Assembly: GCA_028280485.1 (NCBI GenBank)
Contig: JANQLS010000039.1
Coordinates: forward strand, 62,001-126,000
Reading direction: 5' to 3'
From: Planctomycetota bacterium
GTDB lineage: Bacteria > Planctomycetota > UBA8108 > JACQVS01
DNA: 64,000 nt
The notes beneath the pieces were generated by a model. It did no database searches, had not been told where the DNA came from, and was given only the letters and a program-made list of their open reading frames with translations. Positions 10,026-19,122 of this stretch are shown here, piece after piece. How positions within the stretch are numbered: the first letter of the stretch is position 1; each line of letters begins with the position of its first letter. A program made the translations under genes and the position numbers.

Positions 10026-12515
10026 CTAATGCTCCAAAAACGCCTTCGACTGAAAGACCGATAACAGCATATCTCGCAACGGATACCCTTTTTTGGCATT
10101 CCGATCCATGATGCCATAAATCTCCGCCATATCGTCGACATCGGGCTTACGCCCCGTGGCGTAGAGCATAAAGTTTTTCATCAATCCTCTTACCATGTCC
10201 CTTTGATATTGAGTGACGACGAGGTTCTTAAAATCATCGTAACTTTTATATTCCTCTCCACCGGGAAGCTGACCGAACGTATCGACCGGCCGGGTCTTTC
10301 CCTTACCGCGCCAAGCGATATTTGAATCCAACTCATCGACGACATAAAACTCATGCTCTACATCTCGCCAACGACCACTGATATCAAAATTTTGAAACGC
10401 AAATCCGATGGGGTCCAGCTTGGTATGACAACCGGAGCACTTTTCATCTTCACGGTGCTTGGCCATCAATTCACGGGGAGTTAAATATTTATTGTCACCG
10501 GCAGTGGCATCTAACTCTGGGACTTCCAGTGGAGGTAATTGCGGCGGGTCATCGATGATATGACGGGCGACCCAAGCACCGCGGTAGATCACCCAGTTGT
10601 CTCCCATCCAACAAAGCATCGATTGAATACCAGCGTGAGACATGACGCCTCCACCACGCTGATCGTCTTTTCGAAGGGTAACTTTTCGAAGATGACCGCC
10701 AACGATTCCCTTGTAACCATAATGACGAGCCAAGGTGTTATTCATCATCGTCCAATTGCTGTCGACGATTTCCTTGGCTGGGCGATTATCTGCCAGGAGT
10801 CGAGCGATGTAAGAATAAGTTTCTTCGCGCATCGAATCTTGAAGGTAGCGACGGAATCTATAACTCGCTTTCCCTCGCCGATCGTCGACGAGAGTAATCG
10901 GTTGTTCCATCTCCAACCATTGAGTCACGAAGGGATGAATAAAAAGCTCGTAACTACGAGGATCCTTGAGTAGACGACTGGCTTGAGCCTTTACGACTTC
11001 AGAATTCCTCAACTTTCCCTTCGAAGCTAAATTCTTCAATTCGTCATCAGGAGGTGATCCCACCAACATGAAGCTCAACCTTGAGGCGATCGCATGGTCG
11101 GCGATGACTTTATTTTCGTGAGCCGTTGAATCCAAATAGCGGAACGGAGTACTCATGAGTACGGATTGAAACGTCGCTCTAAGCGCGCTATCGAAAGTCA
11201 TTCCATCCGCGCGCAGCTTTTTGTAAAAAGCAAAAAACCGTTTTTGTTCGGTAGAGGAGACGGGACGCCGGTAAGCTCGCTCCATCCAAAGAGACAAGAG
11301 CTTCTCAGCGCTTTTTGGGTTATCACCCATTTCACCGAGGTCGACATCCCAATGAGCCGGTGGCCATTGAGCGATAAATCGAGGTTCAAGCTCGACGTGT
11401 TTCAGTACCAGGAAAGGTCGAGGTTGTTGCTCGGGCTTTCGAAGCTTCCTCTTATCCCAAACAGGACGAAACAACCCGGCACCATCCGGCAACTGACTTG
11501 GTTTCGAGCGATCTTCGTTCTCAAATCCTTTGACCTTATAAGGGACTTCAACTCGAGGGGTAATCGAGATGGAGAGACCTTTTTTACCGAGGATGGAGTC
11601 TTCGACTTGAACTTGATACTCCAAGTCGGTCGGGCCGGAAATCTCTCGTTGATCGAGCACCCGTCCCCCAATCTTGACCCAAAGAATTGGATCAGGAACT
11701 CCCGAAAAAGCCGAGTAAGACGCGACACTAAATTTCACCCGAACGAGACCGCGTCCTTCAGGAGGAGGTGAAATACTGAAAATGCTGCTACTGCGATCCT
11801 TCGGCCATTTCGGTTCGATGAGGGCTCCCAGTCCCGGTTTCCCCATTCGGGGAACTTTACCCAGTTGAATGCCTGCTTTTTTCCAAGAATCGAATTGCCG
11901 ACTCGGATCCTTTTGAACGTTGACTAAATCGGCTTCCAAAATCTCACTCGGAGCGGGCTCGAGGAAGCGAATACCTTCGACCGCGCGACGAGTGACTTCC
12001 AACAATTGCTCAACGGAGTCTGGCGCATCCTGTAAGGCTTCACTACCAGTGTCAAATCCGTTGACTTTGCCATCTCCCGGGATGGTGTAGGCAAAATCAA
12101 CCTTGAGACCCGTAACATCTTGTAGAGCGGCCCCAAACTCCCGACGGTTGAGTCGGCGAGTACTGCCCGTTCCCAATGCCCGTTGTTCTTTTTCAATCCA
12201 GGCCAGTACGGTCTTCTTCTCGGAAGCCGTCAGCTGAGGCTTCTTCCGGGGTGGCATTTCACCGTCCAAAAGCACTTCATGAATCATCGTCCAAAGGTGC
12301 CGATCAGTAAGCCGGAAGCCATCGATTTCATCGTAACGCAGGAGAGCCTTCTGTTCTTCGGCGCCGTGACAACTCACACAGTACTTCTGAAGGACCGGCT
12401 TCACGACCTTTTTAAACGTTTGAGTATCTACCCCAGTCTCAGCAAAAGACACTGTGGAGGAGAACAAGAACGCAAATAAAAATAATGATTTGAAGAAGCT
12501 CATCGCAGGTAGCAT
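10026..12515 (-). CDS. DUF1592-type planctomycete cytochrome (DUF1587/1592/1588/1585/1595)
   Basis: The 829-residue protein has a signal peptide and then an N-terminal c-type cytochrome motif, CVSCH (about residues 46-50). The DUF1587-like RRLNRREFGAALQDVTGL and the DUF1595/1592 core (ARLLADNRPAKEIVDSNWTM, then HAGIQSML) follow. A second heme-like motif, CSGCH, near residue 690 opens the DUF1588 segment TKLDPIGFAFQNFD. The C-terminal DUF1585 tail ends in MLLSVFQSKAFL. These multidomain proteins are a planctomycete hallmark and are presumed to act in periplasmic redox or polymer breakdown, without a proven substrate. The start is ATG 12515; ATG 12503 is also possible. The DUF1552 partner follows. 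Confidence 0.93.
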   Translation of the reverse strand: MLPAMSFFKSLFLFAFLFSSTVSFAETGVDTQTFKKVVKPVLQKYCVSCHGAEEQKALLRYDEIDGFRLTDRHLWTMIHEVLLDGEMPPRKKPQLTASEKKTVLAWIEKEQRALGTGSTRRLNRREFGAALQDVTGLKVDFAYTIPGDGKVNGFDTGSEALQDAPDSVEQLLEVTRRAVEGIRFLEPAPSEILEADLVNVQKDPSRQFDSWKKAGIQLGKVPRMGKPGLGALIEPKWPKDRSSSIFSISPPPEGRGLVRVKFSVASYSAFSGVPDPILWVKIGGRVLDQREISGPTDLEYQVQVEDSILGKKGLSISITPRVEVPYKVKGFENEDRSKPSQLPDGAGLFRPVWDKRKLRKPEQQPRPFLVLKHVELEPRFIAQWPPAHWDVDLGEMGDNPKSAEKLLSLWMERAYRRPVSSTEQKRFFAFYKKLRADGMTFDSALRATFQSVLMSTPFRYLDSTAHENKVIADHAIASRLSFMLVGSPPDDELKNLASKGKLRNSEVVKAQASRLLKDPRSYELFIHPFVTQWLEMEQPITLVDDRRGKASYRFRRYLQDSMREETYSYIARLLADNRPAKEIVDSNWTMMNNTLARHYGYKGIVGGHLRKVTLRKDDQRGGGVMSHAGIQSMLCWMGDNWVIYRGAWVARHIIDDPPQLPPLEVPELDATAGDNKYLTPRELMAKHREDEKCSGCHTKLDPIGFAFQNFDISGRWRDVEHEFYVVDELDSNIAWRGKGKTRPVDTFGQLPGGEEYKSYDDFKNLVVTQYQRDMVRGLMKNFMLYATGRKPDVDDMAEIYGIMDRNAKKGYPLRDMLLSVFQSKAFLEH

Positions 12516-12908
12516 CAACTCTTTGTTAATTTCAATTTCTTCCGTTTATAGATCCCTCTTTTAGTAATGCAGATCGTTTAAAAGGCAAACTCATCGCAAT
12601 TGAGGTATCTATCGATGTATTGACTGAAAGCTCACTTTAGTTACATCGATTTACTCACTTTAGTTGTAACGCTCATAATTGAATTTAAGTTTCACTAAAA
12701 TCTTTACTTACAAGAGATTGCGGGCCTCTCCCTGATCGACTTGTACGAATCGAAAGTGATCTTTACTAAGGAGCCAAGCCTCGATCGCCCCAGCAATTTC
12801 CTGAACCCTCAATTATAAGGGAAAGACCACAAAAATTTCCGTATTTGCCTTACACTATCGTAGGAATATTCAAACCATTTACTCCCTGAGATCCGAGGAA
12901 CTCCCTCC
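12516..12908. promoter_or_regulatory. Divergent promoter region with a 12-bp direct repeat
   Basis: This 393-bp AT-rich spacer separates the minus-strand DUF1592 gene from the plus-strand operon beginning at 12909. The 12-mer CTCACTTTAGTT occurs twice, at 12631-12642 and 12654-12665, 23 bp apart (about two helical turns), which suits a dimeric regulator. No gene is visible here. Confidence 0.4.
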
Positions 12909-14609
12909 ATGTTGAACTTTCGTTCTTCCATATATGCTTTCGTTGTGCTTTTGGCGGTCATTTGCTCCATCGGGCATACCGCTGAAAACAAGATTATCTT
13001 TACGGATGACTTCAATCGTAAAGATGGGGAATCCCTAGGAAAAAAATGGTTATCCAAGGGCACGATCATTTTGAAAGATAAAGCCGCTTTGTTTAAACCT
13101 GAGGAAGGTGAATTTCGGCCCCGCATGAAACATGCTTTCCCAGCGCAAACCGCCGGCAAGGTCACAGTGTCTTTCCGGATGGATTGGCTTCGTAAAAGTG
13201 AAGGTACTTGGAGTTTTTACATGCAGCTGGGCAACAGTAAAAAAATGCCTAAGTACCTCGTTTATAAAGAAGACTTAGCTAAGGGCATCGCCGTCAATCT
13301 GATGTGGGGTGGAGGAGACCATGTACAGAACGAAAACCCCGGCACCTTTGGTTACTTTAATGAGGGAGCCTTTAAAAAGTTATTTGTGGCGAATGACTTG
13401 AAAGTGAAGAGTACGGTCGCCAAAAAATCTATCGTGACGATCGAAGTCGATTTAGATTCCAAGACTTACAATTTGAAATTCAACGGTGAGACTTACTCAA
13501 AACTACCTTTCGATTACAAGGGTCCCATCGACACCATACGCTTCATTACAAATGGGTGTAGCACATCGGGATTTGAACGAAGTTCGATCGACGAAGTCAT
13601 CGTCAGGTCTTCGGCTAAAAGTACAGACAGTCCCGTCTCCGGAATTTACTACGCCGAAAAGATGGCCTCGAGTCCGCACTTCAAAGCATCAGGCATCGCT
13701 TGGTGGAAGAATCGACTCATCATCTCTAATCGCCTTCCCCCTAAACTCCATACTTTCTCATCACCCGATAAGTTTGCTGCCTTTAAAGAACTCACGCACC
13801 CTGTCGGCGTCGCAGTGGATCCTCAGGGACGATTGCTCTTCACTGAAAAAAAAGACAACGTTTTATATCGATTAGCTCGCTTATCGAGTGACGGCGTGGA
13901 AGAAACCCTCCTCAAAGCGACGAACCTCAATCATAAAAAATTACCCTCAACGGGCATCGGCTCGCCCCACTTTCTTGCCGTCCATCCGAATGGAACCATT
14001 TACTGGTCGGGTTTTCCCAACGGCGGAACTCGGTACCTCCTACCGGGCTCCAATGAAGTTACCGTCGCCAAGCCCAAGATTGTTCACACCTATGGCATCG
14101 GGCTGAGCCCCAATCACGATTGGTTATACGTCAATTCTAAGATCCCTAATAAGGACCGACGAGGGATTTGGAGATTTCCAGTAGATTCCAAAGGTCGACT
14201 GGGTGAAGGTAAATTCTTTATCGCTATCGATCAATTTAAAACAACCCACATCAAGGATCTACCACCAGCGAAGGATGGTTCAGACAGCTTACTGGGTTGG
14301 GTAGGTCGACTACAGGGACTCGCAGTGGATCGACTCGGGTATATTTATGTTGCTGGAGCCGAAGGTCACAAGTCCGGTGCGGCGGTGGCTGTCTTTACTC
14401 CCGATGGTAAGAAGCTGGCCGCAATGATCGTGGGTCAACCTGGCGTCAATTTAGGGATACCCACCAACATTTCAGGGCTTGCCTTTGGAGGGAAGGACGG
14501 GCGAACTTTATTCATCACCGGAGCTGGGACGTATCGACTTTACCGGGTTCGACTACCCGTAGCCGGAGAAGTTCTTTCGAGGAGAAAAGTGAACAAGGAT
14601 CATCGATGA
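12909..14609 (+). CDS. Secreted LamG-like plus SMP-30/NHL beta-propeller protein
   Basis: The protein is 566 residues with a signal peptide (VVLLAVICSIGHTAE). The N-terminal ~210 residues start with FTDDFNRKDGESLGKKW and run as a concanavalin-like sandwich, as in planctomycete DUF1080/LamG modules. From about residue 245 a six- or seven-bladed propeller of SMP-30/gluconolactonase/NHL type follows (GVAVDPQGRLLFTE, GLAVDRLGYIYVAGA). This suggests binding or hydrolysis of a carbohydrate or lactone outside the cytoplasm. It overlaps the next gene by 4 bp (ATGA), so it is translationally coupled to a sugar isomerase-like protein and a PVC cytochrome. Substrate unknown. Confidence 0.8.
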   Translation: MLNFRSSIYAFVVLLAVICSIGHTAENKIIFTDDFNRKDGESLGKKWLSKGTIILKDKAALFKPEEGEFRPRMKHAFPAQTAGKVTVSFRMDWLRKSEGTWSFYMQLGNSKKMPKYLVYKEDLAKGIAVNLMWGGGDHVQNENPGTFGYFNEGAFKKLFVANDLKVKSTVAKKSIVTIEVDLDSKTYNLKFNGETYSKLPFDYKGPIDTIRFITNGCSTSGFERSSIDEVIVRSSAKSTDSPVSGIYYAEKMASSPHFKASGIAWWKNRLIISNRLPPKLHTFSSPDKFAAFKELTHPVGVAVDPQGRLLFTEKKDNVLYRLARLSSDGVEETLLKATNLNHKKLPSTGIGSPHFLAVHPNGTIYWSGFPNGGTRYLLPGSNEVTVAKPKIVHTYGIGLSPNHDWLYVNSKIPNKDRRGIWRFPVDSKGRLGEGKFFIAIDQFKTTHIKDLPPAKDGSDSLLGWVGRLQGLAVDRLGYIYVAGAEGHKSGAAVAVFTPDGKKLAAMIVGQPGVNLGIPTNISGLAFGGKDGRTLFITGAGTYRLYRVRLPVAGEVLSRRKVNKDHR

Positions 14610-15514
14610 AACCGATTTCAAGACGCAGCTTCCTACTCACCGCCTCGGCGGTTTCGATGGCTTCAAGCCTCAAAGCCATCGACCCATTCAAGCGCATCAA
14701 CCCCCGCATCAAAGGCCTCAGCCTGACGACCTACTCCTTGAAACCCAAAATGCGTTATTGGTGGGGCAAGAAAACTAAAAATGGAACCCTCGACACCCTC
14801 GATTTCTTAGACTACTGCGCCAAGATCGGACTCGACGGTGCTGAGATAACTTCTTACTTTTTTGAAAATCCCGTAGAGAGTTCTTACATCAAGAAGGTCA
14901 AACGTCGAGCTCACATCTTAGGCCTCGATATTACCGGTGGAGCAGTGGGGAACGATTTTTCTCATCCACCAAATTCCGACCGGGGGAAACACCAACTCGA
15001 ATACTTTCGATCGTGGGTCGATCATTTTTCCGAAATGGGTGCACCCGTAGTACGAATCTTCGCAGCTCGTAAACCACCCAAGGGTGCGAGTCCAAAGCAA
15101 ATTATCGAGAACGTTTTAGCCAACCTTCAAGAAGCTTTACCCTACGCCGAAAAGCGAGGCGTGATGCTCGGACTCGAAAACCACGACTTTGTTAAAAACA
15201 TCGATTACCTCCTCGAAATCACAAAGCGCGTTCAATCGAAGTGGTTTGGAATCATTTGGGATTCAGCCAACCTGGCCCCCACACCCGATCCATACGCTGA
15301 CCTCGCTCGTATCGCACCGTACGCCATCACAGCGCAAATCAAAGTGATGACGAAAGTAGACGGCAAAGATGTGCCCGCTGATTACGCTCGTCTGGTTAAG
15401 ATTTTAAGGAAGGCAGATTATGCGGGGCATCTCGTCTTTGAGTACGAAGAGCCTGAAGACGCTTTTATCGAAATTCCAAAACACATCGAAAAATTACGCA
15501 AGCTCATAGACTGA
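14606..15514 (+). CDS. Tat-exported sugar phosphate isomerase/epimerase (xylose isomerase-like TIM barrel)
   Basis: The 302-residue protein begins with a twin-arginine leader (SRRSFLLTASAVSMASS). It then has the AP-endonuclease-2/xylose-isomerase-like barrel: LDFLDYCAKIGLDGAEITSY, GVMLGLENHD with the metal-ligand Glu, WFGIIWDSANLAP, and the C-terminal GHLVFEYEEPED with another acidic ligand. Such proteins isomerise or epimerise sugars or inositols, and planctomycetes often carry exported copies. It overlaps the upstream propeller gene by ATGA and is 24 bp from the downstream PVC cytochrome. Export makes a phosphorylated substrate unlikely; a free sugar derivative is more probable. Confidence 0.87.
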   Translation: MKPISRRSFLLTASAVSMASSLKAIDPFKRINPRIKGLSLTTYSLKPKMRYWWGKKTKNGTLDTLDFLDYCAKIGLDGAEITSYFFENPVESSYIKKVKRRAHILGLDITGGAVGNDFSHPPNSDRGKHQLEYFRSWVDHFSEMGAPVVRIFAARKPPKGASPKQIIENVLANLQEALPYAEKRGVMLGLENHDFVKNIDYLLEITKRVQSKWFGIIWDSANLAPTPDPYADLARIAPYAITAQIKVMTKVDGKDVPADYARLVKILRKADYAGHLVFEYEEPEDAFIEIPKHIEKLRKLID

Positions 15515-15538
15515 AGCCCCCAACCATCTCCGATCAAA

Positions 15539-18500
15539 ATGAAGATTTTTTTAAAGCGATATTCGATTAGCCTTATTGCGCTATTCTCAATTTCACCTCC
15601 ACTGCTCTACGGCAATGAATCTTTCAACCTACCCGAAGGATTCGAGATCTCATTGTATGCAGGAGATGATCTCGCTCACGATATTCACACCCTCACGGTG
15701 GATTCACACGGGAGAGTGGTCGTCGCGGGGAAAGGCTACGTCAAAATTCTTCATGATCACGATGGCGATGGAAAGGCCGATGAAGCCACCTTGTTCAGTG
15801 ACGGCCCTGCCGATGGGGCTCGGGGAATGTACTTCGACGGGAACGATCTGATCTGTACCGGAAACCGAAAACTGATGCGCCTTCATGATCGTGATGGTGA
15901 TAGTCAAGCGGATGGCACTCACGACACCCTACTGTCGGGTCTCTCCCACGGCGGCGATCACGCCGCTAATGGCGTCATCAAAGGACCTGATGGCTGGATC
16001 TACAATATCGGGGGGAACGATGCGGGATACAGCTCTCGACATATCAACTTGACGAGTTCTCCCGTTAAAAAACCGAATTGTGGTGGCGTAGTTCGGATCT
16101 CACCGGATGGAAAGAAGAAAGAAATTTATGCTGATGGTTTTCGCAATCCTTACGACCTTGCCTTCGATGCCTCAGGAGCTCTCTTTACTTACGATGCCGA
16201 TGGGGAACGCATCTGCCATCTACCTTGGTACACTCCGACTCGAATCTTTGATATCGCTCAAGGGATGCACCACGGTTGGATCCTCACTGGTTGGAAGCAT
16301 GCCTGGAATCGTCCTGAGTATTTCCCGGATAACGTCGAACGACTCTGGGAAGTAGGACGGGGCTCCCCCACCGGAGTTCTCGTCTATCGTCATCACACTT
16401 TTCCTGAGATCTACCACAACGGATTATTCGCCCTTTGTTGGTCGATGGGAAAAATTTATTTCTTCCCCTTAACTCGAAAGGGATCAACCTTCGAGACAGA
16501 ACAAAAGGTGTTTTTAGAAAGCAAGGGTGATACGGGAATCGCGCCGGTAGATTTGGCGGTTGGTACAAAAGGGGAACTGTACCTGGCCATCGGCGGGAGA
16601 GGAACAAAAGGTAGTGTTTACCGCATTCGTTATACAAAAGAACAAAAGAAAAAGACTTTAAAGAGCGCCAAGACAATCGACATCGCTCTTCGGGCCCCCC
16701 AACCCCTCAGTAGTTGGTCGCGAGCTCAGTGGGTTCCCCTTGCGAAGAAATTAAAAGTTTCTGACTTTGAAAGAGCCGCTCTCGACAAGCAACGATCGAC
16801 ACTTGAACGTATCCGCGCAATTGAGATCTTAGTGGAGGTCCACGGCGGAGTGAGAATTCCCTTCATTCGTAAAATACTGTCTAACAAGACTCTCGCTTCT
16901 TCCAAGGAGACACTCGCTGCAAGGGCACTCTGGGCTCTTTCAAGAAGTCCTGATTCCAATGCGGCAAAACATCTCTTCGCAAAATTCACCCAAAGCGAAT
17001 CCCCTCTAATCGCTCGTACCTCCTGGGAAGCACTCGCTGCCTCCCCTACACCTTTGGATCAAAAAGATCTAACTTTAGATTGGGAAAAAGCCTTCGCCTC
17101 TCCAAACCGACGCGTTCGCGCCGCGGCGCTCCTCGCTGCTCAAGGACCGGGAAATAAACACTTCAACCGAAATTTCGTGAGCAACCAAGAGAAGCTAAAA
17201 GCAGAAACCTTCATGGGGATTCTTCAGGTTAATGGCTTCAACAAGAATGCGAATGACGAAGAAAAAGCATCCTACTTCATGGGGTGCTTTTATATTTTAC
17301 TTCAAAGCCAAGATCCACGAATTCAACTCGATGCCCTTCGCTTGATTCAAATTGGGATTGGCGACATCAAGCTGACTCAAGAACGCCCCCAACTGACAGA
17401 TGGCTATAGCGCTTCAAAACTTCAGAGAATCTCTAAAGAGCCGTTAAGGTTTATCGTTCGCAATCTCGCAGATAAATTGCCAAATAAAGATTCTACTTTA
17501 AATCGAGAAATCACTCGAACACTCGCGATGTTAAAAGCCGAGCATCATGAGCTGTTTGATCGTTGGGCTAAGCTTTGGACAAGTCAAACAAGCCTTGAAG
17601 ATTCAATACATTACCTTCTTGCCGCTTCACAACTACCAGGTAAACGGACTTCAAGTTTTACTGAAGCAACCGCGATCGCCCTACTGTCTCTTCACCCCAA
17701 AATGTTGGCGGAGAAACGGGATTATAGCCGTAATTGGCCCATTCGAATTCGACAAGCTTACCAAGAGTTGTGTCGCCGAGATCCCTCTTTAAAAGATGCG
17801 ATTCTCGAACATCCTTCGTTTGGTATTCCTCAACACACCCTCTTCATCCAGGATTTCTCAACCGAAAAAAGAAAACTTGCCCTGAGGAAAATATTTAAGA
17901 CTCTTGAAGCCCAGTCAAAAAATCCATCCCCCCAGATGACCTCAGAACTCATCCGATTAGGCTCAGATCTACTTGGAAAAGAGATCCTGCCGACGCTTCG
18001 TTCTCATTGGACTGAAAGCTCATTGAGAGACAGCCTTGCCTTGGCGCTTGCGCATCACGCTGACCCGATCGATCGAGCCCGTTTAATCGAGGTACTCGAA
18101 AGTTCTCGCCAGGCCTCGGTGGTAGAAAAAGTGGCCTTTGCCCTTAAAAAAATGCCAAAAAGCGAGGACAAGGATCAACTGGAAGAAGAGTTCATCATCG
18201 CATTAGAAGCACTTCAAAATTACAGTTCGATCGAAAGACAAAAAGCTACTCGATCAGCACTCTCTTCACTTTTAACTCATTGGACGGATCACTCCCCAAT
18301 TGTTAAAGACAACAAATCACGTTCTCCATTGAATGCTTGGCTGAGGTGGCTTCAATCTGAAAATCCTCAATTGGCCAAAGAAATCGAAGAGGATTCGGGA
18401 GACCTCGCAAGCCTGTTGAAACGCTTGCCTAAAATTTCTTGGGAAAAGGGCAACGCCGAAAAGGGAAAACGTATTTATCAGCTACGTGGCTGTCAAACTT

Positions 18501-18850
18501 GTCATCAAGGAGCGAGGCGACTAGGCCCGGAATTAAAGGGTGTAACCAACCGCCTCAATCAAAAAGATCTCTTCATCGCCATCGCTGATCCCAGTCGAGA
18601 CATCTCTCCTGCTTACATCAGCAAGGAAGTCACCACCAAGACAGGAAAAACTTATATCGGGACGATGATCTACCAATCTCCAGCCACCAGTCTTCTTCAG
18701 ATTTCAGCAGAAACTACGGTACGGTTCAAAGACAGTGATATCGTTTCTATCGAATCGAGCCTCCACTCCTTCATGCCAGCAGGACTATTGGCAGGAGCTT
18801 CTGATCAGGATCTTGCTGATCTTTATGCTTATATGAAAACGCTGAAGTGA
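15539..18850 (+). CDS. PVC-type heme-binding CxxCH protein (propeller + HEAT + cytochrome c)
   Basis: This 1103-residue secreted protein has a signal peptide at 1-25. Next comes a glucose/sorbosone-dehydrogenase-like PVC propeller (about 28-370; LHDHDGDGKADEATLF, DGWIYNIGGND, GFRNPYDLAFD), then a long HEAT-like helical region (about 390-950). It ends in a C-terminal c-type cytochrome with C985-QT-C988-H989 and a distal methionine candidate in HSFMPAGLL. The architecture is the common planctomycete periplasmic dehydrogenase-cytochrome; the electron donor is not proven. It is the last gene of the three-gene operon. The 21-bp inverted repeat beginning at 18977 probably terminates it. Confidence 0.93.
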   Translation: MKIFLKRYSISLIALFSISPPLLYGNESFNLPEGFEISLYAGDDLAHDIHTLTVDSHGRVVVAGKGYVKILHDHDGDGKADEATLFSDGPADGARGMYFDGNDLICTGNRKLMRLHDRDGDSQADGTHDTLLSGLSHGGDHAANGVIKGPDGWIYNIGGNDAGYSSRHINLTSSPVKKPNCGGVVRISPDGKKKEIYADGFRNPYDLAFDASGALFTYDADGERICHLPWYTPTRIFDIAQGMHHGWILTGWKHAWNRPEYFPDNVERLWEVGRGSPTGVLVYRHHTFPEIYHNGLFALCWSMGKIYFFPLTRKGSTFETEQKVFLESKGDTGIAPVDLAVGTKGELYLAIGGRGTKGSVYRIRYTKEQKKKTLKSAKTIDIALRAPQPLSSWSRAQWVPLAKKLKVSDFERAALDKQRSTLERIRAIEILVEVHGGVRIPFIRKILSNKTLASSKETLAARALWALSRSPDSNAAKHLFAKFTQSESPLIARTSWEALAASPTPLDQKDLTLDWEKAFASPNRRVRAAALLAAQGPGNKHFNRNFVSNQEKLKAETFMGILQVNGFNKNANDEEKASYFMGCFYILLQSQDPRIQLDALRLIQIGIGDIKLTQERPQLTDGYSASKLQRISKEPLRFIVRNLADKLPNKDSTLNREITRTLAMLKAEHHELFDRWAKLWTSQTSLEDSIHYLLAASQLPGKRTSSFTEATAIALLSLHPKMLAEKRDYSRNWPIRIRQAYQELCRRDPSLKDAILEHPSFGIPQHTLFIQDFSTEKRKLALRKIFKTLEAQSKNPSPQMTSELIRLGSDLLGKEILPTLRSHWTESSLRDSLALALAHHADPIDRARLIEVLESSRQASVVEKVAFALKKMPKSEDKDQLEEEFIIALEALQNYSSIERQKATRSALSSLLTHWTDHSPIVKDNKSRSPLNAWLRWLQSENPQLAKEIEEDSGDLASLLKRLPKISWEKGNAEKGKRIYQLRGCQTCHQGARRLGPELKGVTNRLNQKDLFIAIADPSRDISPAYISKEVTTKTGKTYIGTMIYQSPATSLLQISAETTVRFKDSDIVSIESSLHSFMPAGLLAGASDQDLADLYAYMKTLK

Positions 18851-18976
18851 TCAAAGAAAAATAATAAGTCTTCGCGGAGCCTCATAAATAAGTTGATTAT
18901 TTTGTAAAGACTAAAAGAGGCCCAATCTGAAAGTTACATGTTCCTCTCTTTTTTTATTCTTCTCGATAAATGATGT

Positions 18977-19046
18977 AGAAAGAAAATGAGGGCAAGAGGA
19001 TAAGAAGCTAAAGAGACAGAATTATTCTTGCCCTCATTTTCTTTCT
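18977..19046. terminator. Bidirectional hairpin between convergent genes
   Basis: Two perfectly complementary 21-nt arms (18977-18997 and 19026-19046) flank a 28-nt loop. The region sits between the stop of the PVC cytochrome (plus) and the stop of the PA14 protein (minus). The arms begin AGAAAGAAAATG and end with the matching CATTTTCTTTCT, so either strand ends in a pyrimidine-rich tail. It probably terminates both transcripts. The exact 21/21 match is longer than an ordinary terminator stem. Confidence 0.7.
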
Positions 19047-19122
19047 AATCTCTTGATTGAAGTGAACTAAATAACGGAATTCGGCCGATTGAATAGATAA
19101 ACCATTTAACTCTATTTGAATC

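Noticed and set aside
8381..10033. Shared string AGGTGTAGCC at 8385 and (reverse strand) about 10018 as ends of a mobile element
   Set aside because: Only about ten bases match, there is no transposase and the intervening gene is a normal member of a conserved pair.
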